From Candidatus Rokubacteria bacterium RIFCSPLOWO2_02_FULL_73_56 (GTDB lineage: Bacteria; Methylomirabilota; Methylomirabilia; Rokubacteriales; CSP1-6), in the NCBI GenBank assembly GCA_001788495.1, contig MGCF01000007.1, positions 1 to 34,165 on the forward strand: a DNA stretch of 34,165 nt, read 5' to 3'. The notes under the pieces were generated by a model that did no database searches, was not told the DNA's origin, and saw only the letters and a list, made by a program, of their open reading frames with translations. Shown piece after piece: positions 11,301 through 20,300 of the stretch. The translations under genes and the position numbers were made by a program. Every line of letters starts with the position of its first letter. Position 1 is the stretch's first letter.

Positions 11301-14300
11301 TCCGCGCGCGCGCCGCGGGCTACGCCACCCAGTTCTCGAACGGCGCGCAGGCCTTCAACGCGGCCGCCGGGGTCGTCGTGGCCGCCGCCGTCGACACCCC
11401 CGTGAACTTCGACCTCACGCCGGGCCGCTCGATCACGGGCACGGTGCGGAGCAGCGGGATCCCGCTGGCCGGCGCGCTCATCGGCGTCTACGACAGCAAC
11501 AACCAGTGGGTCGAGGGCTTCTTCACCTCGGGAGCCGACGGCACGTACACGACCGAGGGCCGGCTCAAGGGCGGCGTGAGCTACAAGGTCCAGGCGCAGC
11601 TCTCCGGCTACGCCACCCAGGTGTACAACGGCCAGCGCGCCGTCAACGCGGGCACCCTCGTGGCCGTGGGGGCGACCGATGTCGGCGGGATCGACTTCGC
11701 GCTCGTGCCGGGCGGCGGCTTCACGGGCACGGTCCGGGACACGTTCGGCAACGCGATCGCCGGGGCGATCGTGGACCTCTTCGACGCCGTGTCGGGCGCC
11801 TTCCTGCAGGGCGGCTTCGTCACCCGGGCCGACGGCACTTACGACACGGGGCGCCTGCTCACGGGGAGCTACAAGGTCAAGGCCCGGGTCGTCGCGCCGC
11901 AGTCGTTCGTGGACACGTTCCACACCACCGTGGTGGACGGCAGCGGGCTCGACCTCCGCACCGCCACGACGGTGACCGCCGTCGCCGGCACGGACCTGCC
12001 GAGCGTGGACATCGCCCTGCCGCCGGGCGGCAGGATCGCGGGGACGATCCGCACCCGTGGCTCGGGCCTCGCGATCGCCAACGCCCTCGTGGTCGCGTCG
12101 CGGCTCCAGGCCAACAACTTCTCCGGCACCTTCTCCACCCGGACGGACGCGACCGGCGCCTACGAGCTCCGGGGGCTGCGCGACGGCGAGTGGGTCCTGC
12201 GCGTCGAGGCCGCCGGCCACCAGGTGGGCCACCACAGCGGCAGTCCCGACGCCACCGTCCCGGACAACGCCGCGGCCACGCCCATCAAGATCACCGGCGC
12301 CGGCACCGTGAGCGCCGTGGACCTGAACCTCGCGCCGGGGGGCGGAAGCATCAGCGGCCGCGTGACGCGGATCGGGAGCGGCACCCCCGTGCCCACCAAT
12401 ACGCAGGTCCAGGCCCTGATCGGCGCGGGCAGCGTGTTCCCGCGCGCCAATTTCGTCACCGGGGCCGGCACCGACGGCAACGGCAACTACACGATCTCGG
12501 GCCTGCCGCCCGGTCAGTACCTGGTCCAGGCTGCGAGCACGGGCGCGACGGCCGTGGGCTGGTATCCGACCGAGGCGATTTCCGCCGCCTCGGCGTTCTC
12601 GGTCACCGTGACGGACGGCGCGACGACGGCCGGCATCGACTTCGCCGTGCCGACCTCGCTCCGGACCATCAGCGGCACGGTCAGGGACACGAGCGGCAAC
12701 CCGATCCGCTTCGGCACCGTCGGCGCCGTCAACCCGTTCTTCCAGTTCACCATCCGCGGCGCGGCGCTGAACGGCGACGGCACCTACACGATCGGCGGCC
12801 TGCCGCCCGGCAAGTATCTCGTCCGGGCGACGACCGAGACGACCTACGAGCAGCGGATGTACCCCGACGAGACCGTCGTGCCCGCGGGGACGCCGGTGGA
12901 CGTCACCGTGGCCGGCCAGAGCGGGATCGATCTCGTCCTGCCCGCCACCGGCAGCACGATCGCCGGGCGCGTGCTGACCCTGAGCGATCCCGACAACCCG
13001 CTCTCGCCGCTGGTCCCGGTGCCCGGCGTGCAGGTCAGCGTGCGCAACTTCACCGACAACAACGCCGGGAGCGCGATCACCCAGCTCGACGGGACCTACC
13101 TCGTCCGCGGCGTGCCACCGGGCGAGTACAAGCTCCGGATGCAGAACGGCCCCGACACCCTCCGGACGCCTCACGGCCCGGGCTTCACGATCCGCTACTA
13201 CACCGCGAGCGGCACCGGCGCGGCCATCTTCGACGACGCAAGCTTCGTCCACGTCGACCCGGGCTCGACCGTGACGGGCATCGACCTCACCGTTGCCCCG
13301 GCGACGGGGCGCATCACCGGCACGGTGACCGCCGAGGACACGGGCGCGGCCGTGGTCAACGGCGCCGTTGCGATCCGCGAGTCCACGAGCGGCGCGATCG
13401 TCGGGACCGCGGTGACGCGGGCCGACGGGACCTTCGTCGTGGACAACCTCGCCCCCGGCAGCTACAAGCTCCGCGCCTCGGCACCTGGCTTCGCCGCGCA
13501 GTGGTGGTCCGGCCAGGACACGCGCGAGGCGGCCGACGAGATCGCGGTCGCCGCGGGCACGGTCGGCGGCGTCGACTTCGTCCTGACGCCGAGCCAGGCC
13601 GCCTTCAGCGGCTTCGCGTTCGACACGGCCAGCCAGCCGCTCAGGGACGTCGCGATCACGCTCTACGACGCCGCGACCTTCGGCGTGGACGCCGACGGCC
13701 TGGTGACCGGCTTCGTCACGGGCGTGGGCGTCACCGACTCCCAGGGGCGCTTCGTCGCCGACAACATCAAGCCCGGCAGCTACCTCGCCCTGGCCCGGGC
13801 GCTGGGCTACGCGCGCGTGTACCACGGCCAGCGACCCGACGCCGCCAGCGCCGCGCTCTTCCCGATCACCGTGACGAGTCCGCCGGGTCCGGACGCGCCG
13901 TCGGTGACCTTCACCATGACGCGCACGTCCGACGTCCGGGGGACGATCAGCTACACGGGCCCGCAGGTTGGGGCGCTCAGGATCGGCCTCTTCTGCGACC
14001 CCGGGCTGACGGAGCGCGTGTACGGTCTCGTCGTCCCGTCGCCGGTCTTCCCCCAGGCCTACCAGTTCGGCTCGCCCGCGCCCGACACCCGCGGCCTCCT
14101 GCCCGCGGCCGTCGCCTGCCCGGCGAGCGAGGCGTACTTCGTGGCCGCGTTCGTGGACAGCACCCCCAACGGCGCGCGGGACGCGACCGAGCCCGCGGGC
14201 GCGGTCGGCGGCGTGCCGCTGGCGGAAAACGCCACGGCCAGCGGCACCGACCTCACGCTGACCGACCCGGCCGTCACCTTCGCCGACGTCTCCATCACCA

Positions 14301-17300
14301 AGACGGCGTTCCCGATCGTGCCGATCCTGCTCGGCGGTCAGCTGACCTACACGCTGACCGTCGGCAACGCGGGACCCGGCATCGCCAGCGGCATCGCGCT
14401 CTCCGATCCCCTGCCCGCCGGCACGGCCTTCGCCGCGATCAGCGTGCCCCAGGGCGTGTGCGTCACGCCGCCGGTGGGCGAACCTGGCACCGTGAGCTGC
14501 GCCCTCGGCGCCCTCGTCGCCGGCGCGAGCAAGACCGTCACGCTCACCGTGGCGACGACCGCGACGGGCTCCATTGACAACACGGCCACGGTGACCACGA
14601 CGTCCACCGATCCGAATGGCGCCAACAACAGCGCGAGCGCTCCCGCCTCCGTCTTCGAGACGGGACGCATCACCGGCCGGGTCACCGCCACCGACGGCGT
14701 GTCGCCGATCGCCGGCGCCTTCGTCGAGGTGTTCGACGCCGGCACGGGCGCCTGGGTCGCCGGCGGCATCGTCACGGCCGGCGACGGGACCTACACGACC
14801 GGCGAGCTCACCCCGGGGCAGTACAAGGTCCGCGCCAGCGCGTCGATCCCCGGCCTCGCCGCGACGTTCTACGCGGGCGCCCCGAACCTGACCCTGGCGA
14901 CGGCGGTGACGGTGACGACGGGCGCCACGACGCCGAATGTGGACATCGCGCTCGCGGCCGGCGGCGGCATCGTCGGCACCGTCAGCAGCGGCGGCACGGC
15001 CATCGCGTTCGCGGGCATCGAGGTCTACGACGCCACGACCGGCTTCTGGGTGGACAGCACCCAGACCTCGACCGACGGGCTGTACACGTTCTCGCAGCGC
15101 CTGGCGCCCGGCACCTACAGGGTCCGCGCGCGGGCGAGCGGCTACGCGACCGTGTTCTCGAACGGCGTGCAGGCGTTCAGCGCGGCGGCGAACGTCCTCG
15201 TGGCCGCCGGCGCCGACACCACGGTGGACTTCAACCTCACGGCGGGCCGCTCGATCACGGGCACGGTGGCGAGCGGCGGCGTCCCACTGCAGGGCGCCTG
15301 GATCACCGTCTTCGACGCCAACAACCAATGGGTCGAGGGCGTGGCTTCCGCGGCCGATGGCACGTACACGACCGAGGGGCGCCTGCTGCCCGACCGAAGC
15401 TACAAGGTCCAGGCACAGCTCGACGGCTACGTCACCCAGGTCTACAACGGCCAGCGCACGCTCGGCGCCGGCACTCTCGTGGCCGTGGGCACGACCGACG
15501 TCGCCGGGATCGATTTCAGCCTGGCGCAGGGCGGCGGCTTCAAGGGCACGGTCAGGGACACGAACGGCACCCCGATCGGCGGGGCGATCGTGGATCTGTT
15601 CGACCCCGTGACGGGCTTCTTCCTCGCGGGCGGGCTCCCCACGGCGGCCGACGGCACCTACGACACCGGCCGGATCCTCGGCGGTGCCTACAAGGTGAAG
15701 GCCCGCGTCCCGGCGCCCCTGTCTTTCGTGGATACCTTCCACACCACCGTGCCCGACGGCAGCGGCGTGGACCTCAGGACGGCGACGACGGTGACGGCCG
15801 TCGCCGGCCAGGACGTCCTCGGCGTGGACATCGCGATGCCGCCGGGCGGGCGGATCAGCGGGACGATCCGGACGCGCGGCACGCTGGCGCCGATCGCCAA
15901 CGCGTCGGTGTTCGTGGGGCGGGTCGCGGCGAGCAACTTCTCCGGGGCCTTCTTCGTGCGGACCGACGCCGCCGGCACCTTCGAGGTCCGCGGGCTGCGC
16001 GACGGCGAGTGGACCGTCCGCGTCGAGGCGGCCGGCCACATGGTCGGCTACTCCAGCGGCGTCCCGGACGCGCCCGGCCCCGACGGCGGTGTGGCCCTGC
16101 CGATCGCGATCAGCGGCGCCGGCACGGTGAGCCCCGTGGACCTGCACCTGACCCCGGGTGGAGGCCGGATCAGCGGCCGCGTCACGCGGAGCGGCGGCGG
16201 CGCCGTGCCCGCGGGCACGCAGATCCAGGCCCTCATCGGCGCTGGCAGCATGTACCCGCGGGGCAACTTCGTGACCGGCGTCGGCACCGACGGCAACGGC
16301 AACTACACGATCTCCGGGCTCCCCCCGGGCGTCTACACGCTCCAGGCCGTCGGCAACCAGTTCGCGAACGGCACGGCGATGGGCTGGTACCCGACCGCGG
16401 CGACCTCGCCCGCCTCGGCGGTGCCCGTCACCGTGGTGGACGGCGCCACGACCGCGGGCGTGGACTTCTCGGTGCTCGGCCTGACCGGCGGCGCCTCCCC
16501 GCGGACGATCAGCGGCACCGTGCGGGACGTGAACGGCAACCCGATCCGCTTCGGCACCGTCGTCGCCATCGATCCCTTCTTCCAGTTCGGGATCCGGGGC
16601 ACCGCGCTGAACGGCGACGGGACCTACACGATCCCGACCCTGCCGCCCGGCAGGTACCTCGTCCGCGCGCAGACCGAGACGACCTACGAGCAGCGGATGT
16701 ACCCGGACGAGACCGTCGTGCCCGCGGGCTCGCTCGTGGACGTCACGGCGGGCAACCAGGTCGGGATCGACCTCGCGCTGCCGGCGACGGCGGGGACGAT
16801 CCAGGGCCGCGTCATGACCCCGAGCGATCCGGCCAACCCGCTCTCGCCGCTGGTCCCGGTGCCCGGCGTGCAGGTGAGCGCGCGCAGCTTCTTCGACAAC
16901 AACGTCGGGAGCGCCATCACCCGGCTCGACGGAACCTACCTGATCCGCGCGCTGGCGCCGGGCGACTACATCATCCGGATGCAGAACGGCCCGGACACGG
17001 TCCGCGAGCCGGCCGGGCCGGGCTTCGCGATCCGCTACTACACGGCGAGCGGCACCGGGGCGGCGATCTTCGACGACGCGAGCTTCGTCCACGTCGCCGC
17101 CGGCCAGAGCACCACGGACATCGACCTCGTCCTCGCCCCGGCAACGGCGAGCCTCGCGGGCACCGTGACCGTGCAGGGCACCGGCGCGCCCGTGGTCGGC
17201 GGCGCCGTCTCGATCCGCGAGGCGGCCTCCGGCGCGGCCGTCGCGGTCGCGGTGACCCGGGCCGACGGCTCGTTCCTCGCCAACAACCTGGCGCCCGGCA

Positions 17301-20300
17301 GCTACATGCTCCGCGCCTCCGCGCCCGGCTACGCCGCCCAGTGGTCGTTCGGCAAGGACACGCTGACGGCGGCCGACGCGATCACGGTGACGACCGGCGC
17401 CGTGAGCAACGCCAACTTCGTCCTGACGCCGAGCCAGGCCGCCTTCACCGGCCGGGCCTTCGCGACCGACGGCGAGCCGCTCAGGAACGTCGGCATCGTG
17501 CTGTTCGACGCCGCGACCTTCAGCCTGGACGCGCTCGGGCGGACGACGGGCTTCGTCACCGGCACCAACGTGACGGACTCCCAGGGCCGCTTCATCGCGA
17601 CCAATATCAAGCCGGGCGCCTACGTCGCGCAGGCGCGCGCGCTCGGCTATGCGCGGGTGTTCGCGGGCGGGCGTCCGGACGCGGCAGGGGCGCTGCTCTC
17701 GACGATCACGGTGACGAGCCCGCCGGACCCGGACGCGCCGGCGGTGAACTTCAACATGGCGCTGACGGCCGACATCCAGGGGGCAATCGCCAACGCCGGC
17801 ACGCAGACCGGGGCGCTCAGGATCGGCCTCTTCTGCGACGCCACGCTGGTCCAGCCGGTGTACACGCTTGCGATCCCGGCGCCGAGCTTCCCGCAGGCTT
17901 ACCAGTTCGGCCGGCCGGGCCCGGACACCCGCGGCCTGCTGCCGTCGAGCCTCGCCTGCCCGGTGAGCCAGCAGTACTTCGTCGGCGCGTACGTGGACAC
18001 GAACTCCAATGGGGTGCAGGACGCGACGGAGCCGTCCGGCACGTTCGACGGCGCGACCGCGGTCGGGGTGGCCGTGGCGGAGGGCGCGACGCTCGTGGGC
18101 CGCGACTTCGCGCTCGTCGAGGATCTCGGCGCCGGCGGCACGACGACGACGGCCCTCGCGATCGTCTCGACCTACGTGCCGGCGGGCGGCGGGCTGGCGA
18201 CGCTCGGCGACATCCGGATCGACGAGCACGGCGCGCGGGCCCTGTCGACGGCGGGCCGCATCCGGGTGACGCTGCCGGGCGGCCTCGCGTTCTCCATGCT
18301 CCCCGTGGTCTCGACCGGGCCGAGCTGGGGCCTCGGCATCGTCCAGACCGGCCCCGACGCCCCGCGGCTCGAGAGCAGCGGCGCGGTGTTCTCGTTCGCC
18401 CTCGCGTCGCGCTCGAGCGGCGGCGCCGCGTCCATCATCGTTTCCGGGATGCTCGTGACGGCCTCGACGGGCTTCGTCCCCGACGGCGCTGCCGTCCCCG
18501 TCTCCGTCGCGGTCGACGCGAGCCTGCCGAACGGGCTCACGCCCGAGTCGGTCCAGGTCGCGATCTTCCTCGCGCCCCCGCCCGACCCCGTCTTCACCGG
18601 GATCGCGATCGACAGCAACGCGGCGGGGCTCGGCGTGACGCGCACGGTCGTGCTCAACGGCCTCAACTTCGGCCAGCTCGATTTCACGAACTCCGACCTG
18701 AGCCTGCGCGACACGATCGACTTCGGCCCGGGCATCACGGTGATCGGGGCGCCCTCCGTCAGCCCCGACGGGAAGCAGATCACGGTCACGATCCAGGTGG
18801 ATCCCAACGCGGACGCCGGGCCTCGCACCGTGTCGATCATCGACAGGGGCCCGGACGGTCAGCAGACGATCATCACGGCCACGCTGCCCGGCGGCGGCAG
18901 CTTCAGCGTGGACCCCCTGCCCGTCGTGACCGCGGCGGGCACGGGCGAGACGGGCGCGGGCCCGCTCTTCGCCGATCTGAAGAAGCAGACGCTCTACGTC
19001 GGCGGGAGCAACTTCAGGCCGCCCACGACGACGCCGTCGAACCTCGTCGTCCAGGTGGGCGGTGGCGGGATCACGGTTGACCCGACGAGCGTCGTGTTCC
19101 TGTCGGACATGCGCCTCGCGGTCGAGGTGGACGTGGCCGCTGGCGCCGACGCGCTCTCGCCGCGGACCGTGACGGTGACGAATCCCGACCTCGGCACGAC
19201 CACGAGCGCGGCGATCCTCGCAATCGCGCCGCGCCCGCCCGACGCGCCCGAGGGCCTGCCGGCGCCGAAGAACTCCGGCTCGTCCACGTCGACGACGCCG
19301 CCCTCGCTCTCCTCGATCAGCCCGGCCGCCGCGCGCACGGGCGCCTCGGTGACGATCAGCGGCACCAACCTGGGGAGCGCGACGGCGAGCAAGGTCACGT
19401 TCACGGCGGCGAACAACGCCAAGGTCACGGTGAGCCCGACCAGCGGCGGCGCCTCGAGCCTCGCGGTGCTGGTCCCGGCGACGGCGGTGGACGGCCCGGT
19501 GACGGTCGCGAACGGCACGCTCCAGAGCAGCAACTCGCTCGCGTTCACGGTCACGAACCCGCGGCCGTCCGGGGTGAGCCCGGGCAGCGCCTTCCAGGGC
19601 GACACGCTCACGCTCGACGTCACCGGCACCAAGTTCCAGAGCGGGATGACGGTGCAGCTCAGCCCGTCCACCGGCGCGACGCTCGGCGCGGTGATCTTCG
19701 TGGACGCGACCCGCGTCCGGATCCCCGTCACGCTCGCCGCGAACGCACCGACCGGGCTCAGGAGCGTGGTCGTCACGAACCCCGACGGCGGCACGGCAAC
19801 GCTCGCCAACGCGTTCGAGGTGAAGCTCAGATCGGCGACGACGATGACGCTGGCCCTGCGGCGGGCCGACGGCACGCCGCTCGACGTCCCGGCCTGGCTC
19901 CCCAGCGTGGACGGCGTCAGCGTCACGCTCGACGCGACCGGCCGGTGCACGGCCAAGACGGTGACGCCGACCCTCCTGATCGTGGAGGCCCAGCTCGCCG
20001 GCACGTCGCTGCCGCCGCAGCTCACGTTCACGATCACGCCGTCGGCGATCAAGGGCACCGCGGCGAACGAGGACTGCGAGATCGACCCCGTGACGCTGCT
20101 GCCGACCGCGGTCCCGACCAACGACTTCGGCATCGGCCAGGTCGCAACGATGCCGAGTCTCACCGCCCCGCTCTCCGTGACCGTCGGCGGCGCCAACGGC
20201 GTCTACCAGGCCCAGCTCGCCTCCTGGGACTGGGGTGGCAAGGTGCGCATCGAGGTGACGGACAGCCCGACCTCGCCGACGGTGGCGGGCAGCCTGCGGC

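Noticed and set aside
10189-19080. Long plus-strand ORFs (1,462 and 1,250 residues) inside the giant gene
   Set aside because: These are +1/+2 frame shadows rich in Arg, Gly and Pro; the real frame carries the repeats.
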